A stretch of 64,000 nt of DNA, taken from NCBI GenBank assembly GCA_030158125.1, contig JAOATL010000024.1, positions 310,001-374,000 on the forward strand, in the 5' to 3' direction. The first letter of the stretch is position 1. Every line of letters begins with the position of its first letter. The position numbers and the translations under genes are program-made. Under the pieces are notes generated by a model. It ran no database searches. It was not told the DNA's origin and saw only the letters and a program-made list of their open reading frames with translations. Shown here piece by piece: positions 9,286-18,589 of the stretch. Source of the DNA: Limnohabitans sp. (GTDB lineage Bacteria > Pseudomonadota > Gammaproteobacteria > Burkholderiales > Burkholderiaceae_C).

Positions 9286-9846
9286 ATGAGTTCACGCCCT
9301 TCTATTGATGTTGCCGTTGTCATGCGCCGTGAGCGCGTGCAGGGCGACATGGCCAAATGGCAGACTTGGCGCTGGGTTTTGGACGACGTTGCACCGCAAG
9401 AAGAAAGCTTTGGCAACAGCCCCAAGTGTTTGCGAGACGGCGACGAGGGGGCGCTTTGGCTTTTCCCGAATTTCAAAGTTGAGTTGTATCCAGACGATGC
9501 AGAGGGCTATCTGCTTAACGTCACATCCCCCGATCCTTGTTTCTTTGTGATGTGGCGCATGGAAGAAGAACCTGGCATTGGCACCGAGTTGGTGGCCAAG
9601 CCTGAACGGGTGTCCTTGAGTTATCACGACGCCGGCCGCTGGCTCGACGCACAAGAAACCATTGAGCAAGTTCCTGCGTCTCCCGACATCGTTGAATGGG
9701 TGCGGGATTTTGCCAAGCAACACTTCACGCCTGAGGTAAAACGGCGTCAGCGCCCGCAAAGCTTTCAAGCACTCACCGATCGTTTTGGGCAGCCAGCCAA
9801 GGTGACCACCAGCGACCGCTCTGGGCGCAAGGTAGATGGCCCATGA
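9286..9846 (+). CDS. DUF3305 family protein of the formate dehydrogenase locus
   Basis: A cytoplasmic protein of about 186 residues with unknown biochemical role. The opening SSRPSIDVAVVMRRERVQ and the segment KWQTWRWVLDDVAPQE match the DUF3305 pattern as I recall it. The family recurs beside DUF3306 and formate dehydrogenase genes in Betaproteobacteria. ATG 9286 was chosen because it places the conserved VAVVM segment at the N-terminus; ATG 9256 would add ten residues, and neither has a clear ribosome site. Its stop overlaps the next start (ATGA at 9843-9846), which implies translational coupling with the DUF3306 gene. A role in FDH maturation is inferred from context only. Confidence 0.75.
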   Translation: MSSRPSIDVAVVMRRERVQGDMAKWQTWRWVLDDVAPQEESFGNSPKCLRDGDEGALWLFPNFKVELYPDDAEGYLLNVTSPDPCFFVMWRMEEEPGIGTELVAKPERVSLSYHDAGRWLDAQETIEQVPASPDIVEWVRDFAKQHFTPEVKRRQRPQSFQALTDRFGQPAKVTTSDRSGRKVDGP

Positions 9847-10463
9847 GTGAGAACACCGGTGGATTTTTCAGCCGATGGTCGCAGCGCAAGCAGGCTGTGA
9901 AAGCGGGGCTTGTGGCAGACGATAAGCCCCAAGAAAATCAAATACAGCAGCCTGCGCCACCTGGCGCTGCGCCGCTGGCCAAGGTCAACCAAGACGTGGC
10001 TGAAATCGAAACTGAGCCTCCCAAGATGCCCACATTGGCTGATGTGGCGCAACTCACGCCAGAGTCTGATTTTTCTTCTTTCATGACACAGGGTGTCACG
10101 CCTGAAGTTCGCAATGCAGCCATGAAAAAACTCTTGGCGGACCCGCATTACAACGTGATGGACGGCCTGGACATCTACATTGGCGACTACAACACACCCG
10201 ACCCCTTGCCCGAAGGCATGCTGGCCAAAATGGTGGGTGCTCAATTTTTGGGTTTGGTCAAAGCCCCTGAAGATGTGGCACAGTCCAAACCACTGGAAAC
10301 CGACATTCAAAATTCAGCAGAGACAAGCCTGACTGCCCAAGCAGACAACTTGGACAGCTCAGAGCCCCTAGACAACAACTCGGCACAACATGACCACACT
10401 CATTTGCGATTGCAACCAAACCATGCCCCTGCAGACTCAGAAGTTGGGTCAGGCGCTGGGTGA
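9843..10463 (+). CDS. DUF3306 family protein of the formate dehydrogenase locus
   Basis: A 206-residue protein of unknown function. The start SENTGGFFSRWSQRKQAVK, with FFSRWSQRK, is the typical DUF3306 opening. A Pro/Ala/Gln-rich linker follows, then LPTLADVAQLTPESDF-type and TPEVRNAAMKKLLADPHYNVMD-type segments. The C-terminal 50 residues look unstructured. It overlaps the preceding gene by 4 nt and the next gene by 74 nt, so these three genes are tightly packed. No signal peptide or membrane segment is visible. Family and context link it to formate dehydrogenase assembly, but no reaction can be assigned. Confidence 0.75.
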   Translation: MSENTGGFFSRWSQRKQAVKAGLVADDKPQENQIQQPAPPGAAPLAKVNQDVAEIETEPPKMPTLADVAQLTPESDFSSFMTQGVTPEVRNAAMKKLLADPHYNVMDGLDIYIGDYNTPDPLPEGMLAKMVGAQFLGLVKAPEDVAQSKPLETDIQNSAETSLTAQADNLDSSEPLDNNSAQHDHTHLRLQPNHAPADSEVGSGAG

Positions 10464-12522
10464 ATCGCTCACGCTGCACAGCACCCTTTGCCGCAGGGAA
10501 GCAGGCGCATTTCAAAAGGCCATTCAATCGGGTCAAGAAGTGGTGGTGGCTTGCACCCAAGAAAAAAAGTTGTTCTCAGAACTGGCCTCTCAAACTGAAG
10601 GTGCCACATCGCCCCTTCAATTTGTGAACATCCGTGAGGCGGGTGGTTGGAGCAGCGATGCACACAACGCCACCCCCAAACTGGCGGCCTTGCTGGCGGC
10701 CGCGCATCTGCCCGAACCCGATCCTGTGCCCGCCGTGCCTTTTAAAAGTGAAGGCCGCTTGTTGATCATTGGCCCCCTTGATCAGGCTGAAAAAGCAGCG
10801 GCCATGGTGGCAGATGTGTTGCAAGTGGTGATCTTTGCGCAAGGCGCAGGTGAGGCCGGTGGTTCACAAGAGCGGCAATTCCCGGTGATCTCTGGTCAGT
10901 TGCAAACCTTGAGCGGTTGGCTGGGCGCCTTTGACATCACTTGGTCTGACAACAACCCCATCAATTTGGATTTGTGCACGCGTTGCAATGCCTGCGTGCA
11001 AGCTTGTCCCGAAAACGCCATTGGTTTGGATTATCAAGTTGACATGAGCCTGTGCAATGCCAGCCGCGCGTGCGTCAAGGTGTGTCAATCAGCAGGTGCC
11101 ATCGATTTCAGCCGTGTGCCTGCAGAAGCCTCTGAAAAATTCGACCTCATTTTGGACCTCCGGACAGCCGGCAGTTCAGGGCCTCAATTTTTGCAACACG
11201 CCCCCCCACAGGGTTATTTCAGATGGGATGGCCGCGACTTGGCCATGCTGATCAAACTTCGGGACATGGTGGGCGAGTTTGAAAAGCCCAAGTTTTTTGC
11301 CTACAAACAAAAGCTGTGTGCGCACAGTCGCAACGAAACCGTGGGCTGCAACGCCTGCGTGGACATTTGTTCGGCCGAGGCCATTTCTAGCGATAAATCG
11401 CGCCAGCAAATCAAAGTCAACCCCAACTTGTGCGTGGGTTGTGGTGCTTGCACCACCGTGTGCCCTACGGGCGCGCTAAGCTACGCCTATCCCAAGGCGC
11501 AAGAGCAAGGTTTGAAAATCAAAACCTTGCTGTCTGCCTACCATGCGGCAGGCGGCAAAGATGCTGTGCTGATGTTGCACAGCCAAGATGCGGGCCTCAA
11601 AGTGGTGGAAGAGTTGGGTCGTGCTGCGCAACTCAAATTGGCCAAAGGCCTGCCAGCCAACGTCATTCCCATGTCGTTGTGGCATACCGCCAGTTTGGGT
11701 TTGGAAGTTTGGCTGACAGCTGTGGCTTATGGCGCACACCAAGTATTGGTCTTGTGTACGCACGAAGAAGCACCGCAATACTTGGAGGGGCTGACAGCCC
11801 AAATGGCCGTAGCGCAAAGTTTGCTGGCGGGCCTTGGGTATGAAGGTGTTCACTTCCAAATTGTGCGTGCCAAAAATGCCATGGACTTGGACGGCAGTTT
11901 GCAAGCCAACAGGGCTTCCATTGCACAAGCTCAATTTAAAAATCAAGTGCCTGGTGCGTTTGCCAAATACGCTGTCGCGCCCGAAAAGCGCAGCACGCTT
12001 GAGTTGGCGCTTGACCATTTGAGCGAGCATGCGCCATCGGCCTTGCAGTCCCACAACAGTGCCATTGCGTTGCCTGTGGCATCGCCTCTTGGCGCGCTCA
12101 AAGTGAATGCAGACAAATGCACTTTGTGCCTCAGTTGCGTGAGTGCTTGCCCTGCCAGTGCACTGCAAGACAACCCTGATTTGCCACAACTGCGCTTCAT
12201 CGAAAAGAATTGTGTGCAGTGTGGTTTGTGTGCCACCACCTGTCCTGAAGACGCCATTGAGTTGATTCCTCGATTCTTGCGCACGCCTGAGCGCAAGCAA
12301 GCCCAGGTGCTGAACCAGTCGCAGCCCTATGGCTGCGTGAAATGCGGCAAACCTTTTGGCACCCTCAAGGCCATTGAGGCCATGTTGGGCAAGTTGTCGG
12401 GACACAGCATGTTCCAAGGTGCTGCCTTGGAGCGCCTCAAAATGTGTGGCGATTGCCGCGTCATTGACCTTTATTCCAATGCCGACGAAGCCAAAATTGC
12501 CAACATTCCGCCCAAAGCTTGA
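10390..12522 (+). CDS. Multi-cluster 4Fe-4S ferredoxin-like protein of the FDH locus
   Basis: A 710-residue cytoplasmic iron-sulfur protein without signal peptide or membrane spans. It contains repeated ferredoxin-type motifs: CTRCNACVQACPENA, CNASRACVKVCQSAG, CNACVDICSAEA, CVGCGACTTVCPTGA, CTLCLSCVSACPAS and CVQCGLCATTCPEDA. A C-terminal CVKCGKPFG...CGDC pair follows. A cysteine-poor middle part (about 375-560) contains the CTHEEAPQYLE region. Proteins of this build accompany DUF3305/DUF3306 and FDH genes in Betaproteobacteria. The likely role is electron transfer to or from the formate dehydrogenase, or a step in its assembly; this is inference. The start overlaps the 3' end of the DUF3306 gene. 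Confidence 0.8.
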   Translation: MTTLICDCNQTMPLQTQKLGQALGESLTLHSTLCRREAGAFQKAIQSGQEVVVACTQEKKLFSELASQTEGATSPLQFVNIREAGGWSSDAHNATPKLAALLAAAHLPEPDPVPAVPFKSEGRLLIIGPLDQAEKAAAMVADVLQVVIFAQGAGEAGGSQERQFPVISGQLQTLSGWLGAFDITWSDNNPINLDLCTRCNACVQACPENAIGLDYQVDMSLCNASRACVKVCQSAGAIDFSRVPAEASEKFDLILDLRTAGSSGPQFLQHAPPQGYFRWDGRDLAMLIKLRDMVGEFEKPKFFAYKQKLCAHSRNETVGCNACVDICSAEAISSDKSRQQIKVNPNLCVGCGACTTVCPTGALSYAYPKAQEQGLKIKTLLSAYHAAGGKDAVLMLHSQDAGLKVVEELGRAAQLKLAKGLPANVIPMSLWHTASLGLEVWLTAVAYGAHQVLVLCTHEEAPQYLEGLTAQMAVAQSLLAGLGYEGVHFQIVRAKNAMDLDGSLQANRASIAQAQFKNQVPGAFAKYAVAPEKRSTLELALDHLSEHAPSALQSHNSAIALPVASPLGALKVNADKCTLCLSCVSACPASALQDNPDLPQLRFIEKNCVQCGLCATTCPEDAIELIPRFLRTPERKQAQVLNQSQPYGCVKCGKPFGTLKAIEAMLGKLSGHSMFQGAALERLKMCGDCRVIDLYSNADEAKIANIPPKA

Positions 12523-12565
12523 CCCCTCTGCGCTTGTTTTCAAACCTTATTTCTCAAATTAGCCC

Positions 12566-13183
12566 ATGACTTCCAACCTGCAAGCTTCCTCTGCCCTTGA
12601 CGAAGAAACCGCGCGCGCAGAAATTTACGGCTTGTTGGCGCAATTGTTTTATCAGGTGCCACAGCCCGAGATGTTGGCTCAAATGCGAGTGGCTGTAACC
12701 GATGCACCGGTCGCCGGCGGTTTTTTGGAAGAGCCATGGCGTCAATTGGTCGCGGCTGCCCGACAAAGTTCGGACGAAGACATCGCCAACGAATACAACC
12801 ACTTGTTTGGTGGGGTGGGCAAGCCGGAGGTGTATTTGTATGCCTCCCATTACGTCAGTGGCTTTCTCAATGACAAGCCCGTGGCCAGATTGCGCGACGA
12901 TTTGAAGGCTTTGGGTCTTGACCGCCACGACAGCATGTCCGAGACCGAAGATCACTTTTCTTATTTGTGCGAAGTCATGCGCTATTTGATTGCCGGTGAC
13001 GACGTGACGGTGGCCAATTTGACCCACCAAAGGGCTTTTTTTGCCAATCACATCCAGTCGTGGACTCACAACATGACCGACACAATTGGCAAGCACCCCA
13101 AGGCCAAATTTTTCGGTGCCCTTGCAGAATTTACCCAGTCGTTTCTGGGCATTGAAGCCCAGGGCTTTGATTTGCTCACTTAA
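12566..13183 (+). CDS. TorD-family molybdoenzyme chaperone
   Basis: A 205-residue all-helical cytoplasmic chaperone of the TorD/DmsD type, which holds and proofreads molybdoenzyme precursors before Tat export. The family pattern is seen in EIYGLLAQLFYQVPQPEML near the N-terminus, then NEYNHLFGG, and YLYASHYVSG followed by DHFSYLCEVMRYLI. It lies directly upstream of a Tat-signal small protein and the catalytic FDH subunit, which itself has a Tat signal. Its client is therefore most likely the FDH alpha subunit. The length is normal for the family. No transfer or truncation is visible. Confidence 0.85.
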   Translation: MTSNLQASSALDEETARAEIYGLLAQLFYQVPQPEMLAQMRVAVTDAPVAGGFLEEPWRQLVAAARQSSDEDIANEYNHLFGGVGKPEVYLYASHYVSGFLNDKPVARLRDDLKALGLDRHDSMSETEDHFSYLCEVMRYLIAGDDVTVANLTHQRAFFANHIQSWTHNMTDTIGKHPKAKFFGALAEFTQSFLGIEAQGFDLLT

Positions 13184-13284
13184 GCTCAGTCGGGTAAGGG
13201 TTTTCCCATTGTTTACGTTGAGCAAACTGTTAGCATCAAGGGGTATGCAAAGTATTTCCTAGGCATCAACACGAGGAAGCGATC

Positions 13285-13488
13285 ATGAGCTCTCAAAATC
13301 CAAAACTGTCGCGCCGTACCCTTTTTGCGGGTGCGGGCACCGTGGGTGCTGTCGCCACAGCCACCGCCCTGTTGCCTCAAGTTCAAGACTTGGCGCCCCA
13401 AGCAGCCCAAAAACCCAAGCCCGAGCGCGGGGGTGGCTACGAGCTCTCCGAGCACGTCAAGCGTTATTACAAGACCACCCTGGTCTAA
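13285..13488 (+). CDS. Small Tat-signal protein of the formate dehydrogenase region
   Basis: A 67-residue protein with the twin-arginine signal LSRRTLFAGAGTVGAVATA near residues 8-26. The remaining 40 residues end in GGGYELSEHVKRYYKTTLV. This matches the short 'formate dehydrogenase region TAT target' family from memory. GAGGAAG lies 6 nt before the ATG. It is followed after 37 nt by the FDH alpha gene. It may be a small periplasmic subunit or assembly factor, but its function is not established. Confidence 0.8.
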   Translation: MSSQNPKLSRRTLFAGAGTVGAVATATALLPQVQDLAPQAAQKPKPERGGGYELSEHVKRYYKTTLV

Positions 13489-13525
13489 ACCCTTTCTCAA
13501 ACACTCACCTCTTCTGGAGAGTTTC

Positions 13526-16492
13526 ATGTTGTTGACCAAAAAGAATTCAGGCACTTCGGGTGCTGCCTCGTCGCCGTTCGTGCACAGCTTGCGCCGTGGC
13601 CTAACCCAAGCATTGCCAACCCTTGACCGTCGTACATTTTTGCGCCGCTCTGGCCTAGGCGTCGGCGTCGGTTTGGCCGCTTCTCAGCTCAGTCTTGTCA
13701 AAAAAGCGCAAGCGGGTAACGGCCCGGTGGCTGAAGCCCTGGGCGCAGGCAAAGTTGAAGTCAAACGCACCATTTGCACACACTGCTCGGTGGGATGTGC
13801 CATTGATGCGGTGGTCGAAAATGGTGTGTGGGTACGCCAAGAACCCGTGTTCGATTCCCCCATCAACTTGGGTGCGCACTGCGCCAAGGGGGCGGCCATT
13901 CGTGAACACGGCCACGGTGAATACCGTCTGCGTTACCCCATGAAACTGGTCAACGGCAAATACCAGCGCATCAGCTGGGATGTGGCCCTGAAAGAAATCA
14001 GCGAGCGCATGATGGACCTGCGCAAAGCCAGCGGCCCCGACAGCGTTTACTTTGTGGGCTCCTCCAAGCACAACAACGAGCAAGCGTATTTGATGCGCAA
14101 GTTTGTCAGCTTCTGGGGTACCAACAATACCGACCACCAGGCGCGTATTTGCCATTCCACCACGGTTGCGGGTGTGGCCAATACGTGGGGCTACGGCGCC
14201 ATGACCAATTCGTACAACGACATGCAAAACAGCAAGTGCGCCATGTACATTGGTTCCAATGCGGCCGAAGCGCATCCTGTCAGCATGTTGCACATGTTGC
14301 ATGCCAAAGAAAACGGTTGCAAGATGATCGTGGTTGACCCACGATTCACGCGCACTGCGGCCAAGGCCGATGAGTATGTTCGCATTCGCTCCGGTACCGA
14401 CATTCCTTTCTTGTTCGGCATCCTGTATCACATCTTCAAAAATGGTTGGGAAGACAAAAAATACATCAACGATCGTGTCTACGGCATGGACGCTGTCAAA
14501 GCAGAAGTGTTGGCCAAATGGACACCCGAGAATGTGGAAGAAGCCTGTGGTGTGAAAGAAGCGCAAGTTTTCAAAGTGGCCAAAATGCTGCATGAAAACA
14601 ACCCCAGCACCGTCGTGTGGTGCATGGGTCAAACACAGCACACCATCGGCAACGCCATCGTGCGTGCCTCTTGTATTCTTCAGTTGGCTTTGGGCAATGT
14701 GGGCAAGTCCGGTGGTGGTACCAACATTTTCCGTGGCCACGACAACGTGCAAGGTGCAACCGACGTCGGTTCCAATCCCGACTCCTTGCCCGGCTACTAC
14801 GGTTTGGCAGAAGGCTCTTGGAAGCACTTTGCCAAGGCCTGGGGCGTCGATTTTGAATGGATCAAAGGCCGCTATGCCAGCCCTGCCATGATGGGCAAAA
14901 ACGGCATCACCGTGTCACGCTGGATTGATGGTGTGCTCGAGAAAAACGAACTCATCGACCAAGACAGCAACTTGCGCGGTGTGTTCTATTGGGGCCATGC
15001 ACCCAACTCCCAAACGCGTGGTTTGGAAATGAAGCGCGCCATGGACAAACTCGATTTGTTGGTGGTGGTCGATCCTTATCCTTCTGCCACAGCCGCCATG
15101 GCCGCCATGCCCGGCAAGCCAGAAGACCTGAACCCCAACCGTGCGGTGTACTTGTTGCCTGCCGCCACACAGTTTGAAACCAGTGGCTCTTGTACTGCGT
15201 CCAATCGCTCTTTGCAATGGCGCGAAAAGGTCATTGAGCCATTGTGGGAGAGCCGTACCGATCACATGATCATGTACCAATTGGCCGACAAGCTGGGCTT
15301 TGGCAAAGAGTTGGTCAAGAACTACAAAATGCAAAAAGTCAAAGGCATGGACGAGCCCGTGCCTGAAGACATCCTGCGTGAAATCAACAAATGCGTTTGG
15401 ACCATTGGCTACACCGGCCAAAGCCCCGAGCGTCTCAAAGCGCACATGCGCAACATGCACGTTTTCGATGTCAAAACCCTTAAGTCCAAAGGCGGCAAAG
15501 ACAAGGAAACGGGCTACGATTTTGGCGACGATTATTTCGGTTTGCCATGGCCTTGCTACGGCACGCCCGAACTCAAACATCCTGGCACCCCTAACCTCTA
15601 CGACACCTCCAAGCACGTCATGGATGGCGGCGGTAATTTCCGCGCCAACTTTGGCATTGAGCGTGAAGGCAAGTCTTTGTTGGCCGAAGATGGCTCGTAC
15701 TCCAAAGGCGCAGACATCACCACGGGCTATCCAGAACTTGACCACGTGTTGCTCAAAAAACTGGGCTGGTGGGGTGAGCTCACAGAAGACGAGGCCAAAG
15801 CCGCTGAAGGCAAAAACTGGAAGACCGATTCTTCTGGCGGCATGATGCGCGTGTTCATGAAGAACCACGGTTGCCACCCCTTTGGCAATGCCAAGGCGCG
15901 CGCAGTGGTGTGGAACTTCCCCGATCCTATTCCTCAGCACCGCGAGCCTTTGTACGGCACGCGTGCCGACATGGCCGCCAAGTACCCCACGCACGACGAC
16001 AAGAAAGCATTCTGGCGTCTGCCCACTTTGTACAAAACCATTCAAGACAAGAACATTGCCGACAAGGTTTACGAGAAGTTCCCACTCATCATGACCTCTG
16101 GCCGATTGGTCGAGTATGAAGGCGGTGGCGAAGAAACCCGATCCAATCCTTGGTTGGCCGAATTGCAGCAAGAAATGTTTGTGGAAATCAATCCCCAAAC
16201 AGCTTCCAAGCGTGGCATTCGCAATGGTGAACGTGCTTGGGTGAAAACACCCACAGGTGCGCGCTTGAATGTGCAGGCACTTGTAACCGAGCGCGTCGCC
16301 CCCGATACAGTGTTCTTGCCGTTCCACTTCTCAGGACGTTGGCAGGGTGCCGACATGTTGGCGCATTACCCCAATGGTGCAGCCCCCATCGTGCGCGGCG
16401 AAGCCATCAACACCGGTACCACTTACGGCTACGACAGCGTCACCATGATGCAAGAAACCAAAACCACCGTTTGCGATGTGGAGAAGGCTTAA
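13526..16492 (+). CDS. fdhA: Formate dehydrogenase catalytic (alpha) subunit, molybdopterin enzyme, Tat-exported
   Basis: Oxidises formate to CO2 on the periplasmic side. The 988 residues start at ATG 13526, set by GGAG in tctggagagtttc. A Tat signal (RRTFLRR at 35-41) is followed by an N-terminal 4Fe-4S site (C84, C87, C91, C119 in CTHCSVGC and GAHCAKG). The catalytic residue is a plain cysteine at 209 with the adjacent His210, in QARICHSTTVAG, where E. coli FdnG has selenocysteine. GAMTNSYNDM and GSNAAEAHP are Mo-cofactor contacts. The last 150 residues hold the molydopterin dinucleotide-binding domain. It is followed by beta and gamma subunits. The enzyme can remove formate made by BoxC while feeding electrons to the quinone pool. 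Confidence 0.94.
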   Translation: MLLTKKNSGTSGAASSPFVHSLRRGLTQALPTLDRRTFLRRSGLGVGVGLAASQLSLVKKAQAGNGPVAEALGAGKVEVKRTICTHCSVGCAIDAVVENGVWVRQEPVFDSPINLGAHCAKGAAIREHGHGEYRLRYPMKLVNGKYQRISWDVALKEISERMMDLRKASGPDSVYFVGSSKHNNEQAYLMRKFVSFWGTNNTDHQARICHSTTVAGVANTWGYGAMTNSYNDMQNSKCAMYIGSNAAEAHPVSMLHMLHAKENGCKMIVVDPRFTRTAAKADEYVRIRSGTDIPFLFGILYHIFKNGWEDKKYINDRVYGMDAVKAEVLAKWTPENVEEACGVKEAQVFKVAKMLHENNPSTVVWCMGQTQHTIGNAIVRASCILQLALGNVGKSGGGTNIFRGHDNVQGATDVGSNPDSLPGYYGLAEGSWKHFAKAWGVDFEWIKGRYASPAMMGKNGITVSRWIDGVLEKNELIDQDSNLRGVFYWGHAPNSQTRGLEMKRAMDKLDLLVVVDPYPSATAAMAAMPGKPEDLNPNRAVYLLPAATQFETSGSCTASNRSLQWREKVIEPLWESRTDHMIMYQLADKLGFGKELVKNYKMQKVKGMDEPVPEDILREINKCVWTIGYTGQSPERLKAHMRNMHVFDVKTLKSKGGKDKETGYDFGDDYFGLPWPCYGTPELKHPGTPNLYDTSKHVMDGGGNFRANFGIEREGKSLLAEDGSYSKGADITTGYPELDHVLLKKLGWWGELTEDEAKAAEGKNWKTDSSGGMMRVFMKNHGCHPFGNAKARAVVWNFPDPIPQHREPLYGTRADMAAKYPTHDDKKAFWRLPTLYKTIQDKNIADKVYEKFPLIMTSGRLVEYEGGGEETRSNPWLAELQQEMFVEINPQTASKRGIRNGERAWVKTPTGARLNVQALVTERVAPDTVFLPFHFSGRWQGADMLAHYPNGAAPIVRGEAINTGTTYGYDSVTMMQETKTTVCDVEKA

Positions 16493-16519
16493 AGCTTTCA
16501 ACACACACAGGAGTAAAAC

Positions 16520-17131
16520 ATGGCAAGAATGAAATTTATCTGTGATGCAGAGCGCTGCATTGAATGCAACGGTTGTGTCACGGCTTGTAAAAATGAACAC
16601 GAAGTGCCTTGGGGTGTCAACCGCCGCCGTGTTGTCACTTTAAACGACGGCGTGCCTGGCGAGAAATCCATTTCTGTGGCATGCATGCATTGTTCAGATG
16701 CACCTTGCATGGCAGTTTGCCCTGTCAATTGTTTTTATCGCACCGAAGAGGGTGTGGTGTTGCATGACAAGGACGTTTGCATCGGTTGTGGCTACTGCTC
16801 CTATGCCTGCCCTTTTGGCGCACCGCAGTTCCCAAGCGCGGGTACCTTTGGCGTGCGCGGCAAGATGGACAAATGCACGTTCTGTGCAGGCGGCCCGGAA
16901 GCCAATGGCAGTCAAGCCGAATTTGAAAAATACGGTCGCAACCGTTTGGCAGAGGGCAAGTTGCCTGCTTGTGCCGAAATGTGTTCTACCAAAGCCTTGC
17001 TCGCCGGCGACGGTGATGTCGTGGCCGACATCTTCCGCAATCGCGTGGTGCAACGTGGCAAAGGTGCAGAGGTCTGGGGTTGGGGTACTGCTTATGGCAG
17101 CAAAGCCGATTCGAAAGGCGCCAAATCATGA
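16520..17131 (+). CDS. fdhB: Formate dehydrogenase beta subunit (FDH3 type), 4Fe-4S
   Basis: Electron-transfer subunit linking FdhA to the cytochrome b subunit. The 203 residues contain four ferredoxin-type cysteine groups: CIECNGCVTACKNEH near the N-terminus, CMHCSDAPCMAVCP, CIGCGYCSYACPFGAP, and CTFCAGG together with the late PACAEMCSTKAL. It has no C-terminal membrane anchor, so attachment must come through the gamma subunit. The upstream aggag precedes the ATG. The stop codon overlaps the start of the small lipoprotein gene (ATGA), so the two are translationally coupled. Confidence 0.92.
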   Translation: MARMKFICDAERCIECNGCVTACKNEHEVPWGVNRRRVVTLNDGVPGEKSISVACMHCSDAPCMAVCPVNCFYRTEEGVVLHDKDVCIGCGYCSYACPFGAPQFPSAGTFGVRGKMDKCTFCAGGPEANGSQAEFEKYGRNRLAEGKLPACAEMCSTKALLAGDGDVVADIFRNRVVQRGKGAEVWGWGTAYGSKADSKGAKS

Positions 17132-17373
17132 ACAGCCTCAAACGAATTGCCCTTTTTGCCAGCGCCATGACCGTGTTGGCAAGTCTTGCTGCGTGCGGTG
17201 ACAAAGCCCAAGAGTTGGCGGGTCAGCCCCGACAAGACGCAGCCCCTTACACGGGTACGGGTGTTCAAGTATTCACCACGTCCGACTGGAAGACCGGCGA
17301 CAAAAACAGCTGGGCTCAGCAACTCAAAACACGTGCTCAATACGGGCAAAACGATCACTCGCGTTCCAACTGA
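17128..17373 (+). CDS. Small lipoprotein within the formate dehydrogenase operon
   Basis: An 81-residue predicted lipoprotein. The N-terminus NSLKRIALFASAMTVLASL is followed by the lipobox AAC with the lipidated cysteine near residue 23, then GDKAQELAG. The mature part is short and hydrophilic with the motif VFTTSDWKTGDKNSWAQQL. I do not recognise a named family. Position between the beta and gamma subunits and the 4-nt overlap with fdhB suggest it belongs to the FDH complex, perhaps as a periplasmic or inner-membrane accessory subunit. Confidence 0.7.
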   Translation: MNSLKRIALFASAMTVLASLAACGDKAQELAGQPRQDAAPYTGTGVQVFTTSDWKTGDKNSWAQQLKTRAQYGQNDHSRSN

Positions 17374-17389
17374 AGGTGGGAGAGCAACC

Positions 17390-18571
17390 ATGAACCGATC
17401 TTCGGTAACACAATACATTCAGTCAAGCCTCGTGGCCGTTGGCTTGGTGTTGGGTGGCGTCTTGAGTGTGTCCGCACAAACATCACCCAAAGCAGCTGCG
17501 CCCGTGGCAGTGGAAAGTGCCAACATTTTTTCCATCGCACCCGATGCCAATACCGATCCCAAATACGCAGACCAAAACAATGGTGAGCGTGCCAAGGTTC
17601 AGCCTGGCAACAATGCACCCATTTGGCGACAAGTCGGTGCAGGTGTATCGGGCTACAGCAGCTTGCCGGCATCACAAGCGCCAGAGGCAGGCAATCTCAT
17701 TCAGCCTTTTGTGCAATACCCAGGTGCCAAGCTCACCAATGCAGGCGAAGCCTGGCGTCAAGTGCGCAACAATTGGATCATTCCTTATGGTGGCTCCCTG
17801 CTGTTGATTGCGGCTTTGGCCATTGCGCTGTTTTACTACGGCAAGGGCACCCTGAAGTTGCATGGCGCTGAAACTGGCCGCAAGATTGAACGTTTCACCC
17901 CCCTAGAGCGCGCGGCCCATTGGACCAACGCCATTGCGTTTGTTTGCTTGGCCGTTTCGGGTGCCGTCATCGCTTTTGGCAAGTTTTTCATCCTGCCCGT
18001 CATTGGCACGGCTTTGTTTGGCTGGCTAACCTATGCCCTGAAAAACCTGCACAATTTTGCCGGCCCTTTGTTTGCTGTGTCGCTCATCATTGTGTTTGTC
18101 ACCTTCATCAAGGACAACTGGCCCAGCAAAGAGGACATCACTTGGTTGCTCAAAGGGGGCGGCTTGTTGTCAGGTCACGAAGTGCCGTCTCACCGCTTCA
18201 ATGCAGGTGAAAAAGTGGTCTTCTGGTTTGGCGTTTTAGGCCTGGGTGTCATTGTGGTGGCTTCCGGCTTGGTGTTGGACAAACTCATTCCTGGCCTCAT
18301 TTACGAGCGTGGCACGATGCAAATCGCCAACATGGTTCACGGCGTGGCCACGGTTCTCATGATGGTCATGTTCATGGGGCACATCTACATGGGCACCATT
18401 GGCATGCAAGGTGCCTATAGCGCCATGCGAGATGGTTATGTCGATGAAACTTGGGCCAAAGAACACCACGAGCTTTGGTACAACGACATCAAAGCAGGCA
18501 AAATTCCTGCGCAAAGATCTGCCGAAGCAAGCGCCCATGGCGGCACCGCTTCTACATCGGCATCTGCCTGA
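17390..18571 (+). CDS. fdhC: Formate dehydrogenase gamma subunit, cytochrome b556
   Basis: Membrane cytochrome b that passes electrons from FdhB to quinone. The start at 17390 (gggagagcaacc-ATG) gives 393 residues. A signal peptide (VAVGLVLGGVLSVSAQ) is followed by a periplasmic stretch of about 125 residues, a first membrane segment near 140-165, then the cytochrome b561-like core with several helices. Possible haem histidines occur in RAAHWTNAIAF, LKNLHNFAGPL and NMVHGVATVL. The C-terminus is Ala/Ser-rich. The long periplasmic N-terminal extension is typical of FDH3-type gamma subunits in Betaproteobacteria. Confidence 0.92.
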   Translation: MNRSSVTQYIQSSLVAVGLVLGGVLSVSAQTSPKAAAPVAVESANIFSIAPDANTDPKYADQNNGERAKVQPGNNAPIWRQVGAGVSGYSSLPASQAPEAGNLIQPFVQYPGAKLTNAGEAWRQVRNNWIIPYGGSLLLIAALAIALFYYGKGTLKLHGAETGRKIERFTPLERAAHWTNAIAFVCLAVSGAVIAFGKFFILPVIGTALFGWLTYALKNLHNFAGPLFAVSLIIVFVTFIKDNWPSKEDITWLLKGGGLLSGHEVPSHRFNAGEKVVFWFGVLGLGVIVVASGLVLDKLIPGLIYERGTMQIANMVHGVATVLMMVMFMGHIYMGTIGMQGAYSAMRDGYVDETWAKEHHELWYNDIKAGKIPAQRSAEASAHGGTASTSASA

Positions 18572-18589
18572 AGTTAGAGGATACAGACC

